Positions 8,342 to 16,980 are shown, numbered from the stretch's first letter. The stretch is DNA of 35,136 bases from an uncultured Lachnospiraceae bacterium (GCA_910585545.1 CAJUFN010000022.1:1-35136); one strand, 5' to 3'. Made by a program: numbers and translations. The notes: a model not told the origin generated them from the sequence alone.

Positions 8342-8433
8342 TTTTCATAGCAATCTTTACAGACTCTGTATCCTTCTTTTGTCCTAGGAGAAGTAATTCC
8401 AGCCTTCCCTCCGCAGCTGACACAATATTTCAT
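8254..8433 (-). pseudogene. 5' fragment with first zinc ribbon of the SHOCT gene (59 codons)
   Basis: This frame starts at 8433 with CGGAGG placed ideally before the ATG. It encodes MKYCVSCGGKAGITSPRTK then EGYRVCKDCYEKC, which aligns Cys for Cys with the second ribbon in the overlapping frame (YCANCGGK, then FALCIDCVKQC). After about codon 36 it turns into the wrong frame and stops at 8254. The downstream frame (ELDSQEIVEDIARWQE) continues the protein in the -1 frame. A one-base loss near AAAAA (8342-8346) or AAAA of CAAAAC (about 8323-8328) would explain it. It may be a true mutation, an assembly slip, or less likely programmed. Confidence 0.7.
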
Positions 8434-8500
8434 ACTTTCGTCCTCCGATTATAATATTTTCTCCAGTCATATACTTCTTTCACAATTTATATCTGCTTAT

Positions 8501-8529
8501 ACTATATCCCTTTTTTATTATTTTCGCAA
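8501..8529 (-). promoter_or_regulatory. Putative promoter of the Zn/SHOCT-797-NUDIX operon
   Basis: On the minus strand TTGCGA (8524-8529) and TATAGT (8501-8506) are separated by 17 bp with an A-rich spacer. It is 68 bp before the well-placed start at 8433 and directly follows the repeat element, whose first palindrome begins at 8562. It therefore seems to be the only promoter for the three-gene module. Confidence 0.6.
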
Positions 8530-8561
8530 ACATAACTTACATGTTCTCTCATCCCCTAATA

Positions 8562-8579
8562 AAGTGGGCAAGCCCACTT
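8562..8579. repeat. Perfect palindrome at the left border of composite repeat copy 2
   Basis: AAGTGGGC and GCCCACTT are exact reverse complements around a two-base AA centre. This sits 18 bp before the first 41-bp unit and differs in sequence from the array cores. It may mark the left edge of the element; the matching edge of copy 1 lies outside the window. Confidence 0.6.
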
Positions 8580-8596
8580 CAACTCCTCCATCTTTT

Positions 8597-9064
8597 GCCC
8601 GGCGCTCGGGCATAACTCTTCTCTTTTGGCTCTTCTTGCCCAGCACCTGGGCGAACTCTTTCTTTCCTAGATTCTCTTGCCCAGCGCCTGGGCAGATTCT
8701 TGCTTTATTGGCTTCTCTCGCCCAGCGCCTGGGCAGATTCTTGCTTTATTGGCTTCTTTTGCCCGGCGCTTGGGCGTAACTCTTGCTTTATTGGCTTCTT
8801 TTGCCCGGCGCCTGGGCGAACTCTTGCTGTCCTAGCTTCTCTTGCCCGGCGCCTGGGCAGATTCTTGCTTTCCCAGCTTCTCTTGCCCGGCACCTGGGTG
8901 TAACTCTTGCTTTCTTGGCTTCTCTCGCCCGGCGCCTGGGCAGATTCTTGCTTTCCTAGCTTCTCTTGCCCGGCGCCTAGGCAGATTCTTGCTTTATTGG
9001 CTTCTCTTGCCCGGCACCTGGGCAGATTCTTGCTTTCTTGGCTTCTCTCGCCCAGCGCCTGGGC
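8597..9064. repeat. Tandem array of twelve 41-42 bp palindromic units (copy 2)
   Basis: Twelve cores of GCCC-R-GC-R-CC-TGGGC type start at 8597, 8638, 8679, 8720, 8761, 8803, 8844, 8885, 8927, 8968, 9009 and 9050. The period is 41 bp, or 42 where the core is followed by GTAAC instead of AGAT. Spacers are T-rich with GCTTTATTGGCTTCT or GCTTTCCTAGCTTCT variants. Most changes inside cores are transitions. There are no unique spacers of CRISPR kind, and the units are contiguous. The 818 bp between 8434 and 9251 contains this array, its border palindrome, the terminal module, the promoter at 8501 and a terminator. I see no gene in it. Confidence 0.95.
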
Positions 9065-9066
9065 GT

Positions 9067-9210
9067 AACTCTTCTTTAGAACTCAAAATGTGCTTCGCAC
9101 ATTTTGGTGCCTGCGGCGGTCGCATACGACAACTTCACTGTACGCCGCAGTGCGCATCCCACGGAGCGTTTTATGATATAGGAAAGTACGAACTTTCCTA
9201 TATCATAAAA
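9067..9210. repeat. Three-hairpin terminal module of composite repeat, copy 2
   Basis: It is identical to 121-264 except for four transitions. Hairpins are at 9085-9105, 9107-9155 (12 bp with one bulge, enclosing a small GTCG-CATA-CGAC hairpin) and 9169-9210 (19-bp stem, ACGA loop). The four differences fall in loops, linkers or a position where G-C becomes G-U, so pairing is preserved. The last four A residues merge into the T-tract of the downstream terminator on the minus strand, suggesting the element sits exactly at a terminator. Confidence 0.92.
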
Positions 9211-9243
9211 AAAGGTTGTGACCAATTAAGGTCACAACCCTTT
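9207..9243 (-). terminator. Rho-independent terminator of the GH20 surface protein gene
   Basis: On the minus strand GGTTGTGACC and GGTCACAACC (9214-9223 and 9230-9239) form a perfect 10-bp stem with a six-base loop, followed by seven T residues (9213-9207). It begins about 10 bp after the stop codon of the 1926-aa gene. Confidence 0.9.
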
Positions 9244-9251
9244 CACCTAAC

Positions 9252-12200
9252 TTATGCTCTCTTCTTCCATGCAAGTAATGCTGCTAAAATTGCTGCAAGT
9301 CCTGCTGCTGCCGGGATTGCTGCGTTTGCATCATCGCCGGTTTTTGCTGCTGTGTTGCTTGCGCTCTTGCTTGTTGTATTTGTCTTGCTTCCATTGTCAG
9401 AAGCTACTTTATGGTCTGATCCTGATGTTTTTTCACCGGATACATTATCAGATACACTGCCGCTCTGGCTGCCTTTCTCTTCTGCCTTCGCTGCTGCGAT
9501 TGCTTCTTCCAATGCCGCTGCTGCTGCATCTACTTCTGCCTGATCTGCATTCTTATCTGCTGCTACAGCAACTGCTTCTGCATATGCTGCTCTCACTGCT
9601 TTTGCTGTCTTGGCGCTGTATGCGCTTAAGTCCATAGCTTCCACCTGACCAAGCAACTCTTTTAACTTATCTTTGTTCGGTACTTCTCTTAATCCAAAGA
9701 TTCCCTTTAAGAGTGCTTTATATGCAGATTCTACTTCTGCCTGGATTGCTTTATCATTGTCAAGCACTGCTCTTGCATCTACGAGTGCTGCTAAGAATTC
9801 CTGAGTTGTAGATTCTACATAATTGCTGATGTTCGCTTCATATGCATTTGCTTCTTGTACCAATTTAGCAAGTTTCGTCTTATCTACCGGAATCTTTTCC
9901 AATGCTTTCATTGCTGTATCCAGTGCCGTATATGCTGCGTCCAGTTCTGCCTGCAAAGCATCTGCATCTTCCAGCAATTTGTTTGCTTCAGCCAAAGCTG
10001 CTGCAAATGGAGCCCAGCTTTCTTTTGTATATTCCGCTTCTACTTCTTTGCCTGCAAGGTCTACCAAGACTTCTAAGCTTCCCGGATTACCTGTAAAATC
10101 CAGAAGGTGTACTCTGCTAAGAAGTAATTCATATGCTGCGTCGACTGTTTCCTGATCAGCATAGATATCTGCATCAACTGCTTCTGCCTCTGCCAATGCC
10201 TCTTCAAACAACGCTTTTACTGTAGGCACAAGATATTCGTAGTTATCTGCTTCCTGTGCTTCCTTCGCATATGCGATAAGTGCTTTAAGATCTTCTTTGT
10301 CCGTTTTTACCGGTTCTGTCTTGAATGTCACATCAGCAAAGAACATATTGTGATCAGATAATTTGTTGGCAACCATCTGAACCACTTCGATTTCGATATT
10401 CTTTGATGTAATAATATTATCTACACAATTTACTTCCATCGTGTCATCCACGCCATTGAAAGTATCCTGGAAGATTCCATTCATACCGTTTGCGATGTTA
10501 TAATCTGCTCCGAAGATTTCCTCGAATTCTTCGTGATACTGATCGGCATTGAAATCACCCACGATAATCTTGTATTCTACCGGATCTGCATCCATAGCTG
10601 CTTTTACAGTATTCATCTGCTCATGACGAAGTTCCATACTTTCATATGATAAATGCGTATTGTAGAATGCCACTTCACATCCGCCTAATTCCACGACATT
10701 TCTCTGGAATACACGCTGTTCATTTCCGGCGCTTTCCAGCATCGTAGTGGATCCGTCCCTAAGCTCTGCTTTTGATACTGTACCGATACCATACTGTCCG
10801 CCTTGGAAATCAATTGCTCTACTATAGAAAATGTTCTGATATACATCTCCCTGGAAAGTAGCTAACATATCATATGGATTTCTTTGCGTGTTCTTATCTA
10901 CTTCCTGGATACCTGCGATGTCTACATCGTATTTTTCCAGCTGTTCACGCATCTTGTCAACATCCGGTTTTTTATTTGCCGCAATGTTGAAGCTTCCGAT
11001 TCTGACTTTACCTTCTTCTTTTGCCATGAATGCTTCGTAAGCTGCATCCAACGCTGCAAGATTTTCTTCTCTTAATGTGTAATCGTCTGCTTTCTCTCTT
11101 ACTTCAGCCAACGCTGCCTGTAATGCGTCCATCTTAGCTTCTGTATTGATAGATGCTGTCAGGAACTCTTCTAATTCAGCAATTCTATCATATACAACAG
11201 AAGTATCTACATCCGCTTCCTTGACGCTGATTCTTTCGAGCCAGTAACTTCCTTCCGGTCTTTCATTATTGAACAAATAGATTTTTCCGATTTCACTCGG
11301 AGCCGCTGCACGGTATCCGTAGTTTTTAGCAAAACATTGTTCTACTCCATCCGGTCCTGTAGCGTAAGCGCTATAAGTCTTGTCTTCCAGATTTACATTT
11401 ACGCGAACATGATATTTCTCATTCTGTGTAAATGCAACCTTACTCTGTACATAACCGCCTGTCTTACCATTGTAAGCGCCAAAGCATCCGTCACTAAACA
11501 TACGAACGATAACCGGCACCTGACCATATGCAGTATAATTGGAATCTGTACTTCCAAGTCCGACTGCCGTATTGGTCTGTGTCGGTTCTATAGAAGTATA
11601 CATATCAAATTCTACGTCTACATAGTTTGTCGTACTTGGTCCGATTTGTCTGGATGCAGACAGGGAACCACTGCTGTTTGGTCCTTTTGCAACCAATGCA
11701 TTCTTAGATGGTTTTGGTACTGTAACGATTGGCGCATATACTTCAAACTCATAAATGCTTCCGCTGTACCACTTTCCATTTCCAGAATGTTTCCATCTTT
11801 CTTTCTGTACGTATTTGACATAACGTGCATCTACAGGATCGATCGTAATTGTCTCAATCACTTCCGGACCATTTGTAGTTGCCTCATTTTTCACATATAC
11901 TGTCTCAAAATTTTCTCCGTCTTCGGATACCTGAATCTCATATTTTCCTACTGCAGATTCGTAATTAATAACAACCTCACTGATGGTATTAACATCTCCT
12001 AAATCAACCAGCAGCCACTGCTCGTCCTGATCCTTCGCAAAAGATACTCTTGATTCTTTTGTCACGATACCATCGACTGCCTTATCCGCTGTAAATCTTC
12101 CGTCATTTACTTCTAATCCGGATACACTTACTTCTTTATTCAATGCGAGATTCTCACGGGCAATTCCAAGTTCCTTATAGATTTCTTCTGCACTTAAGAC

Positions 12201-15032
12201 ACGGTTGTAGATGGACATCTCTTTCAATGTACCTTTGGTATGCTCAAATACTCTCTCTACCGGTAAGATAAATGTAGAACTTTGCTGTGTCTTTCCGGCA
12301 ATTGTTTCATTGGTCAGCTTACCTGTGCCAATCATTTTTCCGTTCACATATAAAGTCAGGTTCTTTGCATCACATGTCAATGCAATCGCCATCTCTTCTC
12401 CTGTTTTCGGTGTGTAATTAAATGTAAATTCATACTGATCACGCGCATAACTTAATTTTCCGAGTTTGTTTACATAGAACGTTCCATCTGCTCCTGCGAA
12501 CAATGTTGCCTCTTCTGCCAACCCGTCAATGGTCGCATTCATAAGTACGGTATATGGATAACCGATACTATTCATTGGAAGTGACAAATAGCCATTTCCA
12601 TCAAAAGCAACTGCTCCATCTTTTGCCTCGGCACCTGTTAATACTGCATCGTAACCATTTGTCGTTCCATCAATAACAGCCGTTCCATCTTCATTGAATT
12701 CATAGTCTGCGATCACATCCGTATCGGACTCTACGAAACGTCCTGGATTGGCATTCGGTACTTTGTTCTGCAAAGCGTCAATTCTCTCTCTGAATTCTTC
12801 GTATGTCTGACCGTTGTCATCTTCTCCGTACCATGTCTTCTCAGATACAAGAGAAACTGCATCTTTGATACGGTCATAAATATCAAACCATGAAAATCCT
12901 GTTCTAAAAGATGTCATATCATTCCACAATGCGAAAGATGCACCTTTTGTCTGAGGATGCGCAACCGGCATGATTGCTTCCCCGGATGGATTTCTTCCTG
13001 ATTTGAAGTCATTTACCTCAAACTTCTCATACAAACGTTTTGTATCATAACGATCTGGGTACCCTGCATTTGCAGCCGGTACGATGTATAACCATCCGCC
13101 ATATGTATTGATAACATCATATCCTGCATTATAAGTTTCATGCACATCTGCCCAATAAGGAGCCCATAAGTTCATAACGATTTCATTTGTTACAGGTGTG
13201 GTACCCTTAAAACCGTTCTTTCCTAAAGATGCCCATGCACGGCTCTGGTAACCCTTTGCATTTACATATTTTGCAAAATGATCTGTCCATTTACGCATCT
13301 GCTCTCCATATGTTTTATCATACTCATCTGTTCCGATATGGAAATTCTTGCTCTGGATAACCGGATCCTCGCCGTCTAAATATTCATCAATGAGTTGCTC
13401 CATAAACTCTCTGTTAGCATTGTATGCATCTTCTGTTCTGATATCAAGGTAGCCTGCTTTCCACATTACTACTCCCTCAACATCTTTGAATGCATCTGCG
13501 TGGTACGGTGCGTCGATCTCTGTGATAACATCAACGCCATATGCCTTCATATCTTTCTGGTATTGTTTGTATTCCGCTTTTGTATAATATCCGTCTTTTG
13601 CTGTAATGGACGGGAATACTTCACTTTCCAGACGGAATGCGCTGTATCCGGACTGTCCCCAGTAATCGTTAATATGGATATGCGCCTCATTCATTTTATA
13701 GAATGACATGTAAATTGTCATTTCTTCTAAGTATTCCAATGGAATATACATTCTTCCTACGTCAATCATTCCGGCACGTACTTCGTACTGCGGATAATCT
13801 CTTGTCAGACCTTTCGGCGCTGTAAAATCATCACTCTGATATAAAATCTGTGTGATGGATGCCGCTCCGTAAAGCCATCCGCTTTTTGTATCTGCCGGAG
13901 CAGAAATCGTCACTACATCATCGATGTTCATATAGTAGCCTTCGCTGCCAAGTTCTTCCGTTGTATAAGCTGTTTCAAACGCAATATCTCCTGCATTTGC
14001 TTCACCTGATACTACCGGAGTATCCATCTCTAACATATCTTTTATATATGTCTTAAGTATCTGCGCTGCTGCTTTCTGACTTTCCTCTGTGTAGACAATG
14101 CGTGATTCTTCTGTCAGTTCAAATGTGCCTTCAGCTCCATCCCATTCTCTTAAGCCCGGCACAACATTTGGTTTCTCATTATCACCGTCGATCTCATATT
14201 TGCCCGGAATAATAATTGTCGGTGCATCTGCGGAAGACGCCGCCTTATCTTCTGCATCCTCAGTATTTACTACCTGGTACATTACCTTCACCGGCATGTC
14301 CACGATTGGCTGATATACAACATTGTCTTTGCTTATCACCTGGGCATTGTCGGTACCGTACAGGCTGATCTCATAACCTTCCGGAACTTCCGGCAATACG
14401 AGGGATTGTCCGTCTTCTGCTAATACCGGAGCGACATTTTCTACTTCTGCAATAATCTCTGCTGCGGTAACCTCGTATGTTTCATCAATCACATCATCAG
14501 AATATACTTCTAACTCATAGATCGAATATCCCCAGCTTGCATTTTTCGGTTCCTGGCATAAAATACGAACATAGCGGGCATTAAATTCCAGTCCTGTATG
14601 TTCTTTCATTCCAGCGCTTGTTACTCCTGTTTCAACTACGTTTTCAAATGTCTCTCCGTCTAAAGAGCCTTGAATAACATACTTCTTTGCAAATGCACCT
14701 TCCCAGTCAATATTCACCTGGTTGACAGTATATTCTTCTCCCATATCTACCATCATCCATTGTTCCATATTCGGATCATATTGCTCTGCCGGTGTCCCGG
14801 TCCCAAGTCTCTTTGTGGACCATCTTGATTCAGTGTCTTCATTGCCGATACCATCAACTGCTTTTTGTGCAGTACGTTGCGTACCAGGATAGACACTTGA
14901 TTCTGTAGCGGGCTTATTTAAAGCTAAATTCAGCAGTCTTTCATTACTTGCCTGAACGGAGCTTACAGGCAGCAATGAAACAACCATGAAAAATGCCAAC
15001 GAAGCCGCTAACACTCTTTTCATTCTTTTCAT
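9252..15032 (-). CDS. Cell-wall-anchored multidomain GH20 glycosidase with an EEP-superfamily domain
   Basis: The 1926-aa surface protein starts with a signal peptide (about 1-28, ends SVQA). Domains follow: F5/8 type C (about 34-176); Ig-like (185-265); GH20 non-catalytic domain (290-395); GH20 catalytic barrel (400-745), whose acid pair is HIGTDE, Asp569-Glu570; LamG/concanavalin-like (770-940); second F5/8C (958-1090); beta-rich CBM-like (1109-1270); an EEP endonuclease/exonuclease/phosphatase domain (1341-1568) with Asn1349, Glu1377, His1460, Asp1493, Asn1495 and Asp1560-His1561; FIVAR-type helical repeats (about 1585-1860); a Ser/Gly-rich stalk; and an AKTGDD sorting-like motif (about 1895) with a hydrophobic helix and KKRA tail. 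GH20 enzymes release terminal HexNAc or lacto-N-biose, so mucin or milk-glycan breakdown is likely. The EEP substrate is unknown (DNA, phosphoester or lipid). Confidence 0.92.
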   Translation of the reverse strand: MKRMKRVLAASLAFFMVVSLLPVSSVQASNERLLNLALNKPATESSVYPGTQRTAQKAVDGIGNEDTESRWSTKRLGTGTPAEQYDPNMEQWMMVDMGEEYTVNQVNIDWEGAFAKKYVIQGSLDGETFENVVETGVTSAGMKEHTGLEFNARYVRILCQEPKNASWGYSIYELEVYSDDVIDETYEVTAAEIIAEVENVAPVLAEDGQSLVLPEVPEGYEISLYGTDNAQVISKDNVVYQPIVDMPVKVMYQVVNTEDAEDKAASSADAPTIIIPGKYEIDGDNEKPNVVPGLREWDGAEGTFELTEESRIVYTEESQKAAAQILKTYIKDMLEMDTPVVSGEANAGDIAFETAYTTEELGSEGYYMNIDDVVTISAPADTKSGWLYGAASITQILYQSDDFTAPKGLTRDYPQYEVRAGMIDVGRMYIPLEYLEEMTIYMSFYKMNEAHIHINDYWGQSGYSAFRLESEVFPSITAKDGYYTKAEYKQYQKDMKAYGVDVITEIDAPYHADAFKDVEGVVMWKAGYLDIRTEDAYNANREFMEQLIDEYLDGEDPVIQSKNFHIGTDEYDKTYGEQMRKWTDHFAKYVNAKGYQSRAWASLGKNGFKGTTPVTNEIVMNLWAPYWADVHETYNAGYDVINTYGGWLYIVPAANAGYPDRYDTKRLYEKFEVNDFKSGRNPSGEAIMPVAHPQTKGASFALWNDMTSFRTGFSWFDIYDRIKDAVSLVSEKTWYGEDDNGQTYEEFRERIDALQNKVPNANPGRFVESDTDVIADYEFNEDGTAVIDGTTNGYDAVLTGAEAKDGAVAFDGNGYLSLPMNSIGYPYTVLMNATIDGLAEEATLFAGADGTFYVNKLGKLSYARDQYEFTFNYTPKTGEEMAIALTCDAKNLTLYVNGKMIGTGKLTNETIAGKTQQSSTFILPVERVFEHTKGTLKEMSIYNRVLSAEEIYKELGIARENLALNKEVSVSGLEVNDGRFTADKAVDGIVTKESRVSFAKDQDEQWLLVDLGDVNTISEVVINYESAVGKYEIQVSEDGENFETVYVKNEATTNGPEVIETITIDPVDARYVKYVQKERWKHSGNGKWYSGSIYEFEVYAPIVTVPKPSKNALVAKGPNSSGSLSASRQIGPSTTNYVDVEFDMYTSIEPTQTNTAVGLGSTDSNYTAYGQVPVIVRMFSDGCFGAYNGKTGGYVQSKVAFTQNEKYHVRVNVNLEDKTYSAYATGPDGVEQCFAKNYGYRAAAPSEIGKIYLFNNERPEGSYWLERISVKEADVDTSVVYDRIAELEEFLTASINTEAKMDALQAALAEVREKADDYTLREENLAALDAAYEAFMAKEEGKVRIGSFNIAANKKPDVDKMREQLEKYDVDIAGIQEVDKNTQRNPYDMLATFQGDVYQNIFYSRAIDFQGGQYGIGTVSKAELRDGSTTMLESAGNEQRVFQRNVVELGGCEVAFYNTHLSYESMELRHEQMNTVKAAMDADPVEYKIIVGDFNADQYHEEFEEIFGADYNIANGMNGIFQDTFNGVDDTMEVNCVDNIITSKNIEIEVVQMVANKLSDHNMFFADVTFKTEPVKTDKEDLKALIAYAKEAQEADNYEYLVPTVKALFEEALAEAEAVDADIYADQETVDAAYELLLSRVHLLDFTGNPGSLEVLVDLAGKEVEAEYTKESWAPFAAALAEANKLLEDADALQAELDAAYTALDTAMKALEKIPVDKTKLAKLVQEANAYEANISNYVESTTQEFLAALVDARAVLDNDKAIQAEVESAYKALLKGIFGLREVPNKDKLKELLGQVEAMDLSAYSAKTAKAVRAAYAEAVAVAADKNADQAEVDAAAAALEEAIAAAKAEEKGSQSGSVSDNVSGEKTSGSDHKVASDNGSKTNTTSKSASNTAAKTGDDANAAIPAAAGLAAILAALLAWKKRA

Positions 15033-15072
15033 TTTCCTCTTCCTTTCTTTTGATATTGCATATGCGCGTACC

Positions 15073-15088
15073 GTGTATAATTATACAC
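15073..15088. promoter_or_regulatory. 16-bp perfect palindrome upstream of the GH20 gene, probable operator
   Basis: GTGTATAATTATACAC is its own reverse complement and contains TATAAT on both strands. On the minus strand it lies about 40 bp before the start codon at 15032, where a -10 element is expected, though no good -35 is seen 17 bp away. A transcription factor site controlling the glycosidase is the simplest reading. Confidence 0.6.
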
Positions 15089-15157
15089 TTTTCGCCCGAT
15101 TTTGCATCTTTTTGATACAGATATTCCGTTTTTCGTCGAAACTTCTAAATATATATC

Positions 15158-16309
15158 TTACTTTTTGGCTATTTTTCCTTTCTCCTCATCCCTTTTACGA
15201 AGGCTTAAGACCCCTTCCATCAAAATTTTAACATCATCCAAAAGATAGTCAAATGCGCCTGCTTTATACATATTGATAACGATCATTCCAATCGGCACTG
15301 ATACTAAAAGTCCGATCACGCTTCCAAGTTTATATCCCCAATACAGCAAAAACAATGTCAATAATGGATTGAGTCCCATACTGTCGCCCACCAGCTTTGG
15401 CTGAATCAGCTGTCTGGTAACCTGCGTAATTACATACAAGACTACGAGTCCGACTGCGATTTCATAACTTCCTATCAGAAACTTATACAAAAACCACGGT
15501 ATCATGATCGTTCCCGTTCCCAGGAACGGAATCATATCTACAAAAGAAATTAAAATCGAAAGCAACACGGCATATTTTACTCCAATCACATTCAAGCCGA
15601 TCAGCAAAATTACCGCCACCACTACCATGATTTTCAGCTGCGCTTTCACGTAGCCTCCTACTGCATACCTGAAATTATGGTTCACAAGTTTCATCCTGTC
15701 TTTGATCGCCTCCGGCGCTACCCTGTCACACCATGCAAGGACTTCTTCCCGGTCGGCGATAAAAAAATAAGCTGACATCACGGCTACGATGAATCCGACC
15801 AGGATTGCCGGAATCTGTTTTACCACGCCTCCTGCAACACTCATGGTAGGTTCGCTGATACGGTTGATAAATTCTCCCATATACTCATCAAAATTCACAA
15901 TTAAAACATTCCCTGCCTGTCTTACGCCTGCCGGGAGAAGTCTTAATATTCCCGTCAGTGTATTGCCAATCTGGTCTATCCCTGATTCCAATTCCTGATA
16001 CATTTCCGGAAAACTTCTGATAAAATTACCGATTTCTTCTATGAGTTTGCCGATTCCCACATATAATGTGCCTACGATTGCCGCCAACACCAATATGATG
16101 ATCAATGCCGAACCGAGTTTCTTTTTAATCTTCAATCTCTTTTCCAGCCATTTTGCAATCGGCGACCCGATTACCGATATCACCCATCCGATTACAAACG
16201 GCATAAAATACAACGCCAGTTTCCAACCCACATACACAAAAAGAATTGTTGCCGTCAGGCTGAATAACAGGCTCACTGCTATTTTCCAATATGGACGCGT
16301 ATCCTGCAT
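15158..16309 (-). CDS. AI-2E family permease, YtvI-like
   Basis: The 383-aa membrane protein has the AI-2E/PerM layout: two N-terminal helices (about 10-52), a third at 65-88, an amphipathic loop region (90-150), then helices at about 155-185, 210-260, 265-300 and 305-345. The family-typical stretches ISFVDMIPFLGTG, QLIQPKLVGDSMGLNPLLTL and the N-terminal FMPFVIGWVISVIGSP are present. Members include YtvI, linked to sporulation in Bacillus, and transporters of unknown cargo; transport of AI-2 itself is shown for few. Start at 16309 with GAGGTGG about 7 bases upstream. Gene order suggests it closes the lon-engB run; no promoter was seen between. Confidence 0.88.
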   Translation of the reverse strand: MQDTRPYWKIAVSLLFSLTATILFVYVGWKLALYFMPFVIGWVISVIGSPIAKWLEKRLKIKKKLGSALIIILVLAAIVGTLYVGIGKLIEEIGNFIRSFPEMYQELESGIDQIGNTLTGILRLLPAGVRQAGNVLIVNFDEYMGEFINRISEPTMSVAGGVVKQIPAILVGFIVAVMSAYFFIADREEVLAWCDRVAPEAIKDRMKLVNHNFRYAVGGYVKAQLKIMVVVAVILLIGLNVIGVKYAVLLSILISFVDMIPFLGTGTIMIPWFLYKFLIGSYEIAVGLVVLYVITQVTRQLIQPKLVGDSMGLNPLLTLFLLYWGYKLGSVIGLLVSVPIGMIVINMYKAGAFDYLLDDVKILMEGVLSLRKRDEEKGKIAKK

Positions 16310-16354
16310 TCTCTTCCACCTCTAACTATTCTATACGGTCTGCTCTGTACAAGT

Positions 16355-16957
16355 TTATTCGATACTAGTTTGCTCCATACAAGTCTGTTCTATAAATTCC
16401 CATATCTCATCTCTTCCCTGCTTTGTCTCTGCAGAAAATGCAATGATCTTCGTTCCTTTTAAAAGCTCCAGACCTTCCCTTAAGATTTTTAACTGTTTAT
16501 CCTTCTGGCTTCGTTTGATCTTATCCAGCTTCGTAGCAATGATGACCGGATAAAATCCCTGGTCGATGATCCAGCTATACATCATCTTATCATTTGCAGA
16601 CGGGGCATGGCGGATATCGATCAAAAGAAACACGATTTTTAACTGCGAGGAACCATGAAGATAACGCTCGATCAGCTTTCCCCATTCCATCTTTTCTTTT
16701 TCGGATACTTTTGCATACCCATAGCCCGGCAAATCCACAAGATATAATTCCTGATTGATATTATAAAAATTGATGGTCTGCGTCTTCCCCGGCGTTGCCG
16801 AAATGCGGGCATAAGATTTTCGATTCATCAACGCGTTAATCAGGGAAGATTTCCCTACATTAGATTTTCCTGCAAACGCAACCTCCGGCAACGTATTCTC
16901 AGGTAGTTTACTTGTGATTCCGCACACCGTCTCAAGGTCAATATTACGTATAACCAT
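16355..16957 (-). CDS. engB: Ribosome biogenesis GTP-binding protein EngB (YsxC/YihA)
   Basis: This 200-aa essential GTPase acts in 50S subunit assembly. G-motifs are complete: GKSNVGKSS (G1), TPGKTQ (G2), DLPGYGYA (G3), TKLDK (G4) and SAE (G5). Length is typical. The ATG at 16957 has AAGGAG six bases upstream; a TTG at 16978 is in frame but lies ahead of that site. It starts 23 bp after the lon stop codon, the same lon-ysxC order as in Bacillus, so it is most likely translated from the lon transcript. Confidence 0.96.
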   Translation of the reverse strand: MVIRNIDLETVCGITSKLPENTLPEVAFAGKSNVGKSSLINALMNRKSYARISATPGKTQTINFYNINQELYLVDLPGYGYAKVSEKEKMEWGKLIERYLHGSSQLKIVFLLIDIRHAPSANDKMMYSWIIDQGFYPVIIATKLDKIKRSQKDKQLKILREGLELLKGTKIIAFSAETKQGRDEIWEFIEQTCMEQTSIE

Positions 16958-16980
16958 AGTCTTCTCCTTTTCGTCCAAAC

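Noticed and set aside
8597..9064. CRISPR array
   Set aside because: Units are contiguous and spacers nearly identical; there are no cas genes.
9107..9155. tRNA or known structured RNA in the nested stem
   Set aside because: No tRNA-length cloverleaf, no anticodon or T-loop pattern, and no match to a family I know.
1..9210. Composite transposon with the repeats as insertion sequences
   Set aside because: Neither visible copy encodes a transposase, and no target-site duplication can be defined because copy 1 is cut by the window edge.
8842..9543. Plus-strand open frame of 233 codons through the repeat array and into the GH20 gene
   Set aside because: It runs across hairpins, a terminator and the antisense of a clear gene, and its Pro/Leu/Cys-rich text is just the 41-bp repeat read in changing frames.
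9254..9637. Leu-rich plus-strand frame opposite the FIVAR and sorting region
   Set aside because: Ala/Glu-rich coding on the minus strand gives Leu/Ser-rich shadow frames; no ribosome site.
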